Of a DNA stretch of 64,000 bases, positions 1 to 13,972 are shown in pieces. Position 1 is the first letter of the stretch. Every line of letters begins with the position of its first letter. Both the position numbers and the translations under genes were made by a program. Under the pieces are notes generated by a model that was not told the DNA's origin, searched no databases, and saw nothing but the letters and a program-made list of their open reading frames with translations. The stretch is from contig OY741273.1 of NCBI GenBank assembly GCA_963514095.1, forward strand, positions 19,836,546 to 19,900,545, written 5' to 3'. The DNA is from Eutrigla gurnardus. Taxonomy: Eukaryota > Chordata > Actinopteri > Perciformes > Triglidae.

Positions 1-2930
1 GCTTCCATTTTTCCTGTAATATACTGCACATACTCATAACCATATGTAAAGGAATATGAAAGCATGGTTATCAGTCCATTATATCCTGCATTCCCAAAGC
101 CAGTGTGCATATCGATACCGTCCGCCATGTGTTTCATGTGCAAACATCAGGTTCTCCTGATTGCGATCAAAAAACACGACAAACAACCACAACACTTGCT
201 GTGCATCTAAATCACAGGGGAACTCTGGTCTACTGAGGTGGACATGCCAGGTCAGCTGTGGCATAAGAGGCTTGGCACCCAGCGGAGCCAAGATTGGCAT
301 GACCAGACCAGTTCAGGATAATGAAACACCCAGCAAGCCTTTTCATTACCTGCTGTGGTTAAGCACCCTGGCGGAGCAATGGATAGACGGCAGTGGAAAG
401 CATCTGTTGATGAGTTATATAAATATCCTAACTAGCTTAGGGGGAAAAAAGGTTGTATAGGTGTTGTTTTAGTTCAAATAAAAGCATATGCACAAGCCAG
501 GAAAACAAATGATTTAATTAATGAGACACCACTTATACCCTCATATTTATTAGTTTGTGTTCTTCAAATGAATAAATCCAGTGATGTGTTGGTTAAAAAA
601 AGGCCAACATCAGTGTGTTGGACATTGTTCATTCATTTTATTGCGACAATTGAGCTGACAACGTGTCAAGTCCTTATTAGATATTGGATATCTTTTTTTG
701 TCATTTATTTACGCATACGCTTGTTTGTTTGTTTTTTTTACCATTTTTAAAGCCATTTCTACATCATCTTATGCTGTTTCCAAAAAGTAAACCAACCATT
801 GCAAAGTAAGAACTATAGGCAAGCTAAGCCAGACCCAGTGGGGAAATGTGTTGATGAATTATGAATAATGAACACCATCCATATATCATATGTCTAGCGC
901 AGCAGTGCTGTTTGCATGCTCTTTATGACCTCACACCTTTGATCACTTTGACTATGACAATAAAAAGCAAGGAAAACGCTCCAGTTTTTATAATGGGTTT
1001 TATTCATCATTGTCTTCGTGACTCCCTGTAGTGGATGGACCTATAAACCCCAGTGCATGCTTTCAGGGTAAAGTTAGTAACTATCAACTTGTGTATTTAA
1101 GCCAGCATTAATATCACTAGTATGAAATAGGCCATGAAACCACAGATGAATTACAAGTGATTAATCTACAAGGTCTCGCTTTGAGAGAATCTCTGCACAC
1201 TAGGAGAGTTTGCATTGCAGTTACCCCGATCGTGAAAATGATTAATAGAGTAAGGGTAGTGGTGTGGAACGTGCATGGGGTCGCTTTCCAGATAATGTTG
1301 TCAAGTAGCGTTTTACGAACATTAAGGTAGAGCTTCTTACGTGCAACGTTGTGCATCACTCGATTAATCCAGCATCCATTAATTACCTCATGTGATGATT
1401 GCTTGACAGGTTATGTGAGAAAGTGGTGTTAGTTATAAATGAACACAGGTATAGTGACAATAATAATGCACTTGTCATGATTAACCGAATCACTCACTCA
1501 CTCACTCACGCAGCTACCCAGCCAGCCAATAAGACCCTGACAAGTGTGTAGGCTGGCACGCAGGTCCGTCAAATACCTAAATAAGGCCAATGTGCTGAAA
1601 TGCATTGATTGAATGAAGGTCACACTCCTCCAGGAGGTCAGATAGTTTTGTGTAGTCCTTCACATTTAGCCAGACAAAACAGCAGTGTGAGTTTCACTGC
1701 ATGGAAGCAAAACACTGTACAGGGTGCCATTGGTAGCATCTGTCTTTCACACACTGCATCCACCTGTAGCACTGCGTGTCCAAACATTTTTCAATTTCTG
1801 AGGAGTGTGACCTTCAGCAGATGGTAATGCATAATGTATGAACAACAACAATCTGCTAAATTTTGGTTGATGACCCAACCCCAATCCCTCCGGCCAAAAA
1901 AGTAGTTTCATTGAGGATACATATAATGTTCAATCATTTTATTGACTATTTTATTGACTGTGCAATGCCCTTTTGGAAACAGGACCAGGCAGGACCTGTG
2001 TTAGTATGTGTTTGCATGCCTTTATACATTTTGTAGATTTAAATCACAATACAGACAGCACTGAATGAACAAAAGGTTAAATAAATGGGTGAACTGAAAC
2101 CCACCATTGCTAATGCCTACCTAATAGTATTCCTGCGGCACATTAGATATGTAATCAATGTTTAATGTGCAATTATGGCCAAAATTAAAATCAGGATTAT
2201 ATGATGTCAAGATTACCTCAATTCATTGTTTTTATTGCATTTCACATTGAAAGCACTACTTTTTCTTCCATGTTGCTACACAATCCTGCTATTGTGCAGA
2301 TCTCTGTATCAAAAAAAGACTGGTCCATATTCAAAGTGAATCTACATTTCCGAGGTAGTTTGATGCAATATATTTCAAGGTACAACAATGTGGAAGTTTC
2401 AACTAACTTTGAATCTTGCCTTAATGTATGTTTTGCCTAAGAACAAAAAAATTAATAATAATGAACTACCTGTAAGCCTGACCCAAAACCTTTCTAGAAA
2501 ATGAGTTTAAAGATAAAGTCTTGGCACATCAGCTTGAAGTGCAATGTTCCTGATCCCTGCCAGGTAGAAGTCATAGCCACACACAGACCACTAATCACTT
2601 TTGTGTTCATCCTTGACAATATATAGAGGTGATTCAGCAGAATTTAGCTGGTAAGGGCTTCATAACCAACCAGTGGAAATACAATTTGTTATTGGCAAAC
2701 CTGAGGCTTATGTGGAAACGTGTTGCCTTATTTGTTTGGGTGAGTGGTGAAGTCTGTCCCGTTGTATTCCAGTGGATGATTCATTCGGACTGGATGTTCG
2801 TGTTTGGACTGTTTCATAAATTACAAGATATGTTTCTCATTATGAAGTCATGTCTAACCAGTGCTTTATTAATACAGCTGAAGTGAATCGTTCAGACATC
2901 TGTGGACCCCTATCAAGACACACTTATGCT
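1..2930. other. Non-coding stretch, no gene seen
   Basis: AT-rich sequence with stops in all frames at short intervals. The only structures noted are a short CACT tandem repeat at 1491-1509 and small direct repeats such as TTTTATTGACTA near 1936-1960. No splice-flanked open frame or recognisable transposon end was found. Confidence 0.6.
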
Positions 2931-2934
2931 ACAC

Positions 2935-2976
2935 TTGCTTATGCTTATTACATTTTTTTGTAATAAGCATAAGCAA
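2935..2976. repeat. Perfect 17-bp inverted repeat (hairpin)
   Basis: Arms TTGCTTATGCTTATTAC (2935-2951) and its exact reverse complement (2960-2976) flank an 8-nt AT loop. A third partial copy (ATAAGCAAG) follows, then a T run. It could be a foldback-element remnant or a simple AT-rich palindrome. No flanking target duplication was seen, and the stem is too short and AT-rich to call a microRNA precursor. Confidence 0.7.
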
Positions 2977-4974
2977 ATAAGCAAGTTTTTTTTTGTAAAA
3001 AGCATTTGCACTAAAGAATGATCAAACAGTTTAAGTGCAAAATGAGAGTAGAATAATATATCACCAGTCATATGTGTGCAGATTTAAATAGGAACAGGTT
3101 CCTGTTGAAGTGTCAATTACACAGAAATGCCTAATTCAAGCAGGAATTAACAGCTGTGGGGTTTTAGCATCGTTATCCACATGTCAGCATATAAATAAAA
3201 GTGTTTAGGGTCAGCAATATTGGAATAGCTGCTGGTCATTGGCTACTAAGGCCTGACAAATCTTGACTAACCACAGTGGACTGCAGATAGCCTCAAGCAA
3301 AATAGATTCCCATATAATTACAATTGGTCCTCTGTGGTTCAATAAAGATCTTGGGAAAATTACACTTTTCTGGACCGCAAAACAAATTTAAAATTGGAGG
3401 GTAGTTGGGCCGGGGAATGGTATTCTCCACAATGGTATTCTCCCGTATCGCAACACTGCGGCGGACGAATGGTAATAGAAGTATGGATCATGCGATTGTT
3501 CCTCTTTTGGAGAAAAGGTTAAACAAGTGTAAATAATACATTTGGAACACGCATTGCCGTTTTTATTTCTATTATAGCCATTATTGGAGAAAACCACTGG
3601 TTGGATGGCATGTTTGAACCGTGACTTGGCAGCCCATCACTCCAGAACCAACCTTCTATTTCTAGTGTGGAGTTTGCATAGTTTTGTGAAAGCAACATGC
3701 AATGGTTGATTACAGCTTGTTATAGCCATTCATTCTCACTTGACACTGAGACAGGAACATACACACGCTTCATTTTGATGAAGTGTATTACACTCAGCTG
3801 TTGCTCAGAGGGTCCCATTCTGCCTTTTCATTTGCCAGATTCTAGAGTACTATGTTCTCTATGTGCTAAACAAACCCTTCATAGAAAATCACATCTATCT
3901 AAAATCACGTTCTACAACCTGCAAACTATGAACGACCTTTCAAACAAACGGAGTAGTCCACTCAGCCATCTGACTGCACCCCATCAGGCCATTACAAGCT
4001 TTTGAAAGAGTCTGTCCATCTGTCTGTCACTCTTTATTTATATCACTGCTCCTCTTCTGTTCAGCAAAGAGCCCTCTGAAATTATTGGCATGTCTCACTG
4101 CTGTTTTGTACCCGTCCGTAGAATAGGCTTTGGCTTATTTTCATACAACCAATGAATACTTTCAGTTTGCATCATCAATGCACAGCCACAGCGAGTTACT
4201 GGATATTGGTTATACGTTTCACACAGATCAGCGATGCATTCATGAGCCACTTTCATACAAAGCTCAGCAAAAATGCTCACACGCTAAGTCTTTGGTCTGA
4301 GAAGAACAACCAAAAAAAAAAGATAAATCAGTGTGACAATGGGGGATCTTTCCGGGAAATGCATTACTGGAAGTGCGATATGAGGCATTATCACAGGACG
4401 ACACTGTCGATGCTCTAAAATTGGATGCTTCTCGCATATTGACGACTGTAGATTGTGTTCTTTTTTTGCTTTGAATCTGCGCGTTTTTGTCTATTTGTCT
4501 CAGCCATAGGGATTATAATGACACTTGACATTTAGTCATGAACGTAACAAATATGTCCAAATATAACATCAAAGCCCAACTGCAAATCTAACATGCCTTT
4601 TATTCTTCTGAGATCACTAAACTTGCCTTAGTATCCCGATGGGACAGATGTGTCATGTAATCCTATAATCTGCCACTTCTTTTCCTCAGATGTGCCAGTT
4701 TGAGAAGATATAGGTTGGCACCTTGCTTCACTTCCTGTTATCTGATAACCCTATACATGTATAAAGATAGAACACAAGCTGCCATATCCAAAAGTCCTGC
4801 TCTCTATTTCTATTACTGCAACAACGGCTGCCTTTCCTGAGGCAATCACACACCACGGAGACACATAGATGGAGCCCTGAGGTTTAGAGAGTCTCTCCCT
4901 CAATTTTCCTCTCCCGCTGTAGCTTCACTCCACCCTCCCTTGCAGTAAATGTCCCTTTCTGGCGTAATTGTTTT
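2977..4974. other. Non-coding stretch, no gene seen
   Basis: No supported coding region. A 13-nt unit AATGGTATTCTCC occurs twice, 15 nt apart (3416-3428 and 3431-3443). Pyrimidine-rich sequence before an AG near 4690 resembles a 3' splice site, but no matching donor follows. Confidence 0.55.
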
Positions 4975-5330
4975 TCTCCTCCGGTTGTGTTTTTTTGTTT
5001 TTATCAGCCAACGTCAGATCTACTTCCCAACACAGTTGAAAATATGGAAGAGGCTTTCACAATGAGATTAGGTGTCCGCTGATTGCCCTCTAATTAGACA
5101 GTTATGGGAGGTTGATGGAGGAAAGCTAGTTGGATTGAATTTGATCTTTTGCTAATTGTGTTTGCTGATGCGCTGCGTTGTTTGTGCCTGCAGTCCACCT
5201 CCCTGGGTACAGTGCCGACTGTGGTTTGACGACTCGATTAAGTTGCCACTCCAGTGTATTAAAGCAGTGACGGTTCTCTCTAAGCCACTGAGAGGCTGCT
5301 AACACATCTGAAGACATTTGAATGGGGCGC
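4975..5330. promoter_or_regulatory. Possible conserved non-coding element
   Basis: This interval lacks repeats and has the texture often seen in vertebrate developmental enhancers: homeodomain-type TAATTA/CTAATTAG sites near 5090-5098 and 5153-5160 and few low-complexity runs. Nothing here encodes protein. The call rests on composition alone; a cross-species alignment would decide it. Confidence 0.2.
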
Positions 5331-5755
5331 TCCAGTAAGTGGTTAAATGTGTGCGAGTGCGTGCGCCTTATTTAGCTCTTATGCTTCCAAAATCACCAAA
5401 AAGCTACGGTGCATCTCGGTCGCACTCATTATTATGCAGCGGGTGCATAAGGTCAAACAGTAATTGCTCTGTACTTTTGGCAGGGAGTGTGTCCGTGTGC
5501 CGTCGTTCTTTTTTGACTGTTCTTCCTCCGACTGGAGATATAAAAGCATCAGCATTCAGTCCACAGTCACACGTTCCTCCAGCAGCGCCGCATTGATCCA
5601 GGTTTCTGTGGTGTAAAGCTGGCAGGATTTCACCCAAATGCAAATGCAATGTGTGATTGCCGGGAGCCTCTGGCTGTAAAGATATCTTAATGAATAAATG
5701 AAAGCATTTCCTGGTTCGGCATTGACCTGGCATGCGTAACGGGGCGAACGCGTGG

Positions 5756-6004
5756 CAAGGGCGGCCGTGGCTCGGAGATGGAGCGAGTAGGCAGATCGGC
5801 GGTTCGATCCCTGGCTCCTCCGGTCCACGTGTCAAAGTATCCTTGGAGCAAAATGTTTTTGCCAGAATGCGAGAATGTGCAGCACGTGTAAGATAGATCC
5901 TGATGGGCAGCTGGCACCTCGCATGGCAACATTGTGTGTGTGTGTGTGTGTGTGTGAATGGATGAGTGTTGGCATGTAGCGTAAAGCATTATACAAATGC
6001 AGGT
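5756..6004 (+). mobile_element. tRNA-derived SINE, internally deleted copy
   Basis: The head looks like a tRNA: an A-box-like stretch (TGGCTCGGAGATGG, 5768-5781), then a good B box GGTTCGATCCC (5801-5811) about 30 nt later, the spacing of an RNA polymerase III internal promoter. The body follows the plan of common fish SINEs: a CACCTCGCATGG segment, a TG-rich stretch, GAATGGATGAGTG, GTAAAGC and a terminal ATACAAATGCAG. Compared with my memory of the consensus, the piece between GTAAAGC and ATACAAATGCAG is missing, so this copy is probably deleted. The TG stretch has grown into a microsatellite. Ends are approximate and no target duplication was established. Confidence 0.7.
5933..5956. repeat. 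(TG)12 microsatellite inside the SINE
   Basis: Twelve uninterrupted TG units expanded from the TG-rich part of the SINE body, showing a transposon seeding a simple repeat. Confidence 0.95.
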
Positions 6005-6580
6005 TATTATACAGATTGTAAACTGATTTTTTATTCTGGTTCAGATGATACATATAAACGGGAATAAACAGAGTACTCAGCAACGTTATTGCTACTCAGT
6101 TATGAAAACTCTGTTCCTTTTTATAGTCATTATGTTTATTATATACATTAATCATCTTGGCTGTGTGTTCTCCAAACAGTATTACCCCAAGTGCAATTCA
6201 ATTAAATTAAATTCCAATAAGTTTAATGTAGCTGTGTCCTTGTATTTCAGCTATACATCTTTTAAATGAAACGGTGCTATTATTGGAAGACACGATGGCC
6301 AAAAGAGAAAAATCCCAGGTTTCTCAGGTTGTGGACGCTTAATGTCAGTGGCTTCAGACACCTTGGATAACGGCGTGTCCTTGCAGAGCTGACGAAATCA
6401 AAATACATCACAAAGACACTCCTAAATTGTGTTGTTGCGCCGACCTAAGCCAAGGTCTCTGTTCCAGCTCACTGTTTATGAGCTGAAACACGGCTGTGCA
6501 TGAAAAATGTGACTGTAAGGTAAAAGGGTGGGGAAGGGGGCGAGTGTATACGAGCTTTAGCCGGCTAAATCCGTGACCAG
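6005..6580. other. Non-coding stretch, nothing recognised
   Basis: AT-rich sequence without repeat ends or coding signal. A CCTTGTATTTCAG acceptor-like motif at about 6237-6249 has no convincing downstream donor. Confidence 0.55.
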
Positions 6581-6621
6581 TCTCTCTTATCTGTGTTTGT
6601 TTGTTTGTTTGGTCCCTGCAG

Positions 6622-6639
6622 GCTTACCAAGTGGTGGAG
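6622..6639 (+). other. Candidate 18-nt microexon
   Basis: A pyrimidine/TTTG-rich tract (about 6581-6618) ends in CCCTGCAG at 6621. Eighteen nucleotides later comes GAG followed by GTATGTG (donor at 6640). A branch-point-like GGCTAAAT lies about 50 nt upstream. The 18 nt (GCTTACCAAGTGGTGGAG) are open in all three frames and would keep frame when included. Very short frame-preserving exons are typical of neuronal cassette microexons in vertebrates. I do not recognise any of the three possible hexapeptides, and the motif could be chance. Confidence 0.25.
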
Positions 6640-6650
6640 GTATGTGTGCT

Positions 6651-9221
6651 CCCCTGCATGTTTAAAAGGACCCTCAGCCTTTAGGCAGTGTGGACTATCT
6701 GCCATAGCTGTAGATATAGAGTACAATTAAAAAACAAACACAGATTCAAGTCTAGAACCTCAAAAAGCCAGACATCCATGTTTCTTTGCAGCAACATTAA
6801 AACCATCCATGTCTGTAACCAGAGGCAGGGTGTGATTTCTCAGCTAGGTACCCTACTTTAGTCTGAGAGCAGACGCAATAGGGTGCCACTCCAATGGCTG
6901 CATTCATTGCAGTATAGGTTTCAGGCTTTGGCTTAGCTTTACTTAACTCATTCACTTTACTGAGGGAATGCTACTCAGTGAGCTTGCAGTATGGCATATT
7001 AATCAGGCAGCTCTGCAGTGGAACCACTTCTCCTCTAAATCTAATCTCCAAAGGATCCCGCTGTATATCCTTTTGGAAAGGACCCTTGAAACAAATATAT
7101 GCACCCTTAAAAAGCACATTATTCTAACAAAATGAGCTCCCAGGTCCTCATTGTGACCCTATGTTGAGGGTTTGACTCAATATTTGCGTACAACAGTCGG
7201 GGTACTAAGATGTGGGATGGATGATGTTTTAATAGGGAATGAGTTCTGAAAACTGTATTATGGTCCCCCTGGCTGAAAACTTTGTTCACCATGTGTTCAC
7301 TGGGGCGTCAAACTCTGGGGCTTTACTCAGAATGTCACCCCAAGAGCTCCTGACAAAGTGCCTGTTTGTGACGAGTTGGACTGAAACCGGTTGAACAGGT
7401 TTTTATAACGTATGAAAGACATGGCAGAAGTGTATCCCATATATGGGATGAACCATTGCTAAACAGAGCATTTTTGGATAAACCTCCTCCGAAGGAATTT
7501 ATTGTGTGCGTGTGTGCACAACAAAGCCCTTAGTCCTTAAGCTGGAGTCACATTTAGAAGCATAAGTGTGCTCCTTCATCCACACAGAAAAAAAAAAACA
7601 TGCATGCAAAGAACAGAATGCAGCTCCAGTTGTTCATTCGTATGCTATTTATTTGAGACCTTTTAACGTGCTGAAAACCGTATTCTGAAGCACACACATA
7701 CTGCACAAAAGACTGAAATAGACCCCGAGACAGACGGTGCCACAGCAGCCTGATAAGCATAGACCGGCTGAAATACTCTTGGGAGTGTTCCTGGGCTCAG
7801 AGGGTTCGGCCTGGAAGAGCTGAGGAAGTTTGATACGCTCTATCGACTCCACTCTTGAGTAAATGGAAGGAATTGATCTCCAAGGTGTCATTCGGAGATT
7901 GTGTGTGAACGGGGCCCGACAGTGCTGCCGCCGTGGAACCGTCTGGTCTTCGAGAACCCAGCAGGTAGCCCTCTTGCGGAGCCAGCAGTAGAGCTGCTGA
8001 GACCTGCACAACGGTGATCCCTCTGATGGGGCACCGGACTATGAAATCACTATCAATGACTTCACAGGCCTCTCAGATTTTAGCCATCAGCCTAAATTAA
8101 AGTCAATGCAATTGTTGAGCAATCATTGGTGTAATTTTTCTCAGTTATTATACTAAGTTACCCCCCGGATACAGAAACATGCTCTTGCCCTCTCAAAAGC
8201 TTCTCCACATAATACAAAAAAACCCTGCTTCAATTCTGCTCTCTGGTAAAGTCTCTGCATATTAGTAACTCACAAAGGAAGATAGCTCAGTCGAGTAAAA
8301 CAGGATTATGTGGCTGAATTAGCATTTTTAAGTGAAGGGAAGAACAGACAGTTTGGGCTAATGTTCTCCCAATGGTTGCTCCTCAAAAAATCTAATTAGT
8401 ACTCATTATTGTCCTCTTGAAATGCGTGTCCTCATGATAAGGAGCTTATGAGTTTAAAGTGCCAGGGGGTGGGCCTGGACCCTCTATTTATTTTGGTTGT
8501 TGTTTCCACAATCCCTCCATGGCTTCCCTCTGGTTTAGGATCATGTAACACTGTGTCTGTGTTTAATCTCAGACTCTATTTTTTATTGGGGAAAAAACAT
8601 AGAGTAGCGTTGACTCCACATTTTAATACTCTGATATGATGAGGCAGAATTAATCATGCATTGTATCTTCAAAAACAGATCATAATTACAAAGAAATTAA
8701 ATAAAAAAGTGTATACTCAGTGTCTCCTTTGTAAAAATGCTATCCAAATACTTTAATATCAGACAAATGCAGCAGCTAAAACGGTACGCAAACGCATCGT
8801 GTTTTATTCAGTTTCACGTTCTCCACAGAATTCTTGTTTTGTCACTGAACAACGAGCCATTTTTGGTCTATTGATCTTAAGCTGTGTACTTCCATTGTCG
8901 CGCACAGTTGTGTTCAGCTATGGCTGCAACGTCGATCTCATGTTGAGAGTTTTGCTCCGCTCAACACCACTGAGCTGTTGACTGCAGCCTGTATTGACTC
9001 GACAGTGGACACACAATTGTGATGGGAATGGTCTCCACAAAATGTGCCTTTGGAGTTGGAGTTATGTTCCTTTGACTGTTTGTGTTTGGGCATTGGATTT
9101 ATTCAGTAACAGCTATAATGTCACCCGTTCATCTGATGATGAAACAAGGAGAACCTTGAAGTATTCCAACTGTGAGGAAAATAACATTGTCGATGGTCAA
9201 ATCTACTTGTTTTACCTGTAT
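6651..9221. other. Non-coding stretch, no gene seen
   Basis: No supported gene. An A run lies at about 7588-7598. A minus-strand open frame of 120 codons at 7649-8011 has no recognisable domain or splice context and was not accepted. The rest is AT-rich single-copy-looking sequence. Confidence 0.55.

Positions 9222-9278
<57 letters not shown>
9222..9278. repeat. (TAC)19 microsatellite
   Basis: Nineteen uninterrupted TAC units. They read as homopolymers of Tyr or Thr on one strand and Val or Ser on the other, so open frames crossing them are artefacts. Confidence 0.97.

Positions 9279-10861
<1,583 letters not shown>

Positions 10862-10954
<93 letters not shown>
10862..10954. repeat. Compound (CA)n(GA)n microsatellite
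   Basis: About 30 CA units (10862-10922) followed by about 14 AG units (10926-10954), then degraded CA/GA sequence to about 10980. This is the second long compound dinucleotide tract within 1 kb. Confidence 0.97.
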
Positions 10955-10957
<3 letters not shown>

Positions 10958-11029
10958 AGAGACTGAGACTCACACACACTTGTCTGAATACACTGCATAC
11001 ACACACTTGACATCAAACCCCTCACTTGG

Positions 11030-11400
11030 GTTTTAGCTGTGGGAATACAGCAGCTAAATTAGCATAATGAATTAATATCAAACACAGCTTTATCCAGCCT
11101 GCACAGCCTCTTAGCTCCAGAGCTCAAACCAACTTTTTTTTTTATCTTTAATGTGTCTCCCGCTATCAGCATTAGCACGGCTGGCCGCTCTTAGCAAATG
11201 ATTCATCTTGGCGTTGCTTTCAACCCCTTATTAAATGGGTTAAGGTCCTCTTAATAATACACAGGGACTGAACAAAGCTGTGTAAATAAATTATTCAAAA
11301 GACTGCTATTTATTTACGTAAGAAGACATCACATGGAGCTATGTTGTCAAAGGTGGGTCAAATTAGGTCACATGCCACATCACAATTGTGCTTACATTTC
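11030..11400. promoter_or_regulatory. Possible conserved non-coding element
   Basis: Repeat-free sequence with homeodomain-like TAAATTAGCATAATGAATTAAT (within 11054-11077), TTAATAATAC and TATTTATTTACGTAA motifs. It looks like vertebrate enhancer sequence but I have no conservation data. Confidence 0.18.
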
Positions 11401-12660
11401 TAGTGAATAGAATTGATGTAGTCCTGGTGCATTGCAGCTGGAGTGAGCACTAAGCCAGGCTCTGTGTGAATAAATTAGTCTTTTAAAATTGTCAGCAACT
11501 TGCCATGTAGTAACTAAAAGTCATCATTAGACGTGATGTAGTTCTTTTCGAGGCGGCGGATGTTATGTATGCCAATGTGAACAGTGGTGACTGGTGTTAT
11601 TGTCACTTTTAATAGGTAGTACCATTTTGCAATTGCATTTCTACCGGTTTGCCAACATCTTGTGGACTGCAACTACAACTGGCTGCCTTTAGAGTGATGG
11701 CGATAATTAGATGAATTGCAGTGCATAGTGTCTGTGTAGTCGAATGTGGTAAAACACTGAATATCAAACAATATAGGTCTGTTGAATGTTAACATATTAA
11801 AAGCTACATAAAGTATTTCACCTCTAAATCCTGTCTGTTAAAAAAAAAAACCCTTTCATCTGCTTTTGGTTTGGTTTGCCCAATACTTTTTTTTTTTTAT
11901 CACTAATGTAACCTGCATTATCATACTTTATCTCTACTTTGGTTTGCATTATGCAGTCCTTGTCATTGGTATTACATTTAACTGCATTGAGTGGATAGAA
12001 AACCCTCCAGAGGTTCAACCGAGCTCCTCCGCCCACGTAGAGCAAACTAGATTGAAGGCTAACAGCTGGTGAAAGTCTGTTTTATTTATTTATTTTACTC
12101 TGAGAATGTCATAAGGTGTGGGTTGTTGCTGCCTGCTAGAGTTAGAGTGTGTTCACACCGAGCCTCTTTGTTTAATGTATTCTGGGAGGTGAGCACAATC
12201 TCACCATTCCAGCTGCAAAGAAACAACCTGATGAGAGGCCATGAAATTGTATCTACAGTAGGCCCAAATTCCATTAGGCTGCTTCCCCTCCCCCATTGTT
12301 TTCATATATCAAGAAAACTCACTGTGCGTTAGAGCTTTCATAATAAACCCATTCAGGGTGTTTGTTATAAATCTCATACTCCCCTATAAAAAAACAAATA
12401 CTCCTTCAATCAACTAATTAGTTGAATCACCTGCTGTGTTGGACTTTAGATACTTTAAGTACCTCTCTCACAAGGTTGGCGAGCAGATGTTTGGATTGAA
12501 AGCCTTGCTTAAAATGTTTTTCTCCCTTTTTCCCTTCACTCCCTTGTAGACTAAACACAAATAGGAACTTTTTCTGTGAACGTAAAGTCCCAGTCGGCAA
12601 CATTTTTTTGATCATATTCACTAAAGCCGACACTATGCTCCGATAGAACAACATAAATCA
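11401..12660. other. Non-coding stretch, nothing recognised
   Basis: AT-rich sequence with A and T runs near 11839-11850 and 11888-11899. The pyrimidine-rich tract near 12515-12545 is simple-sequence-like. No coding signal. Confidence 0.5.
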
Positions 12661-12669
12661 TCCGGTTTT

Positions 12670-13070
12670 ATAAAAAAAGCACGCCTCTACGTGCACGAGA
12701 GCCTGTTGTGTGCTTTGCAAATATCAACAGCGCCCGGATCATCCTGTCCAATCAGCACGCAGGGCTGTGTTCGTGCACACACAGAGCCCCTCCCCCCTCG
12801 GGTTGTACCACTATCACAGGGGGAGAGGCGGAGGGAAGTAGCAACAAGCTTCCAATTCCTCGTTAAAAACCGAAACGAGGAGGTCCAAAACAACCAAGGA
12901 AAAGAAAACAAACAACGTATCAAAGGTGGCGTGATCTAAGGGATTTCAAAGGGCATGGAGTCGAGGGGAAGGAGCTCGCTGGTCGTGGGGGAGGAGCCTG
13001 AGAGTTGTAAACATTCAAAATCTGACAGAGTGCCCTCCATCCGCCAGACTTGCCGACTGGGACTTTAATA
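12670..13070 (+). promoter_or_regulatory. Possible alternative promoter / 5' exon region
   Basis: CpGs are clearly denser here than in the surrounding AT-rich DNA. A good NF-Y box, CCAATCAG, lies at 12748-12755. About 200 nt downstream an ATG (12955) with purine at -3 and G at +4 opens a 37-codon frame ending at 13068. No TATA box is obvious. I do not recognise the peptide, which begins MESRGRSSLVVGEEPE. It may be an alternative first exon of a surrounding gene, an enhancer with CpGs, or coincidence; no donor site ends the frame. Confidence 0.2.
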
Positions 13071-13660
13071 TATCATCACATCATTAGTTTTTGAAAACAA
13101 ACTGTTCTCTGGTAACTTAACTTTTTTCTCTCCCAAGAAAATGTATTGTTTTCAAAAGAAATTATGCTTCATGAGGCTTTGTCTTCGTTCCTGGGAGTCA
13201 GAGAACATTGTTTATTTCTCTTACGCCTTTTCTGGCTTGAACAAATGAACTTCTGACAAGACGATCCAAATCCGCCAGAATGTGATAAATGCAAATTTTG
13301 GCGAGACTGTTCAAAGCGACGATGCGACACGTCCGTCTCTCAGTGCTCAAAGGGAGAGAGGATAATAAGAGATAGGGAATGAGAGGCTGAGAAATATGAG
13401 GTTACACACAAGCAACCGGTCATATAAAGAAAAAAAAATCCTGACCAGAGAACACTTAACAGGAGGGGGCTCTGATTTTCTCAACTGGAGAATAGGGTGA
13501 TGCTAATTTATGACACTTCCTCACATTATTACATTACGCTGAAATAACTTATCTTCCCTCTCCTGTCCTCTCAGCCCCTGTTAATTATCTTTCTAATAAC
13601 AATCGCAGTGAGGGTGCAGGGAGGCTCCTTCATTTAAGCTGCTCCAGAGTAAACCTTTTG
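13071..13660. promoter_or_regulatory. Possible conserved non-coding element
   Basis: Repeat-poor block with an octamer-like ATGCAAAT (13290-13297), GCTAATTTATGACA and TTAATTATCTTTCTAATAACAAT. The texture is that of vertebrate regulatory DNA. No coding potential; judged by eye only. Confidence 0.2.
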
Positions 13661-13972
13661 GTAGGTCTTCCTAGGATAGGAATCATCATTATGATGATAG
13701 CTTATAGTGTGTGTGTGTGTGCGCGTGTGCGCATGTGTTGACTAAGGTAATTGTAGAACTGCTGCTCCAGCAGATTGTTAAATGTGCTCAACATCCCTGC
13801 ACACAGCACCTATAGCACAGTAAGTGTACAAATATTTTCATCTGTGTACATATGTACGTCTGTTGGAGCCTCCTCGTAAAGAGGAGGCTATGCTTCCCAG
13901 AGACTACACACATACTATAAGCCGGCAGCAGGTCCCGTCTTCTCGTGTGTCTGATGGTTGGGATGGGGTCAT
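13661..13972. other. Non-coding stretch with short TG run
   Basis: Contains a short TG/CG run near 13709-13737. A short inverted CCTCCTCGTAAAGAGGAGG lies at 13869-13887. Confidence 0.5.

Noticed and set aside
3672..3692. TTGCATAGTTTTGTG resembling miR-153
   Set aside because: Only the first nine bases agree; no hairpin.
5801..5811. GGTTCGATCCC as a tRNA T-loop
   Set aside because: The flanking sequence does not fold into a tRNA with an anticodon stem; it is the B box of a SINE head.
5404..5835. Minus-strand open frame of 143 codons
   Set aside because: Runs antisense through the head of a SINE; composition and content match no protein.
7649..8011. Minus-strand frame of 120 codons
   Set aside because: No domain and overlaps another equally good frame.
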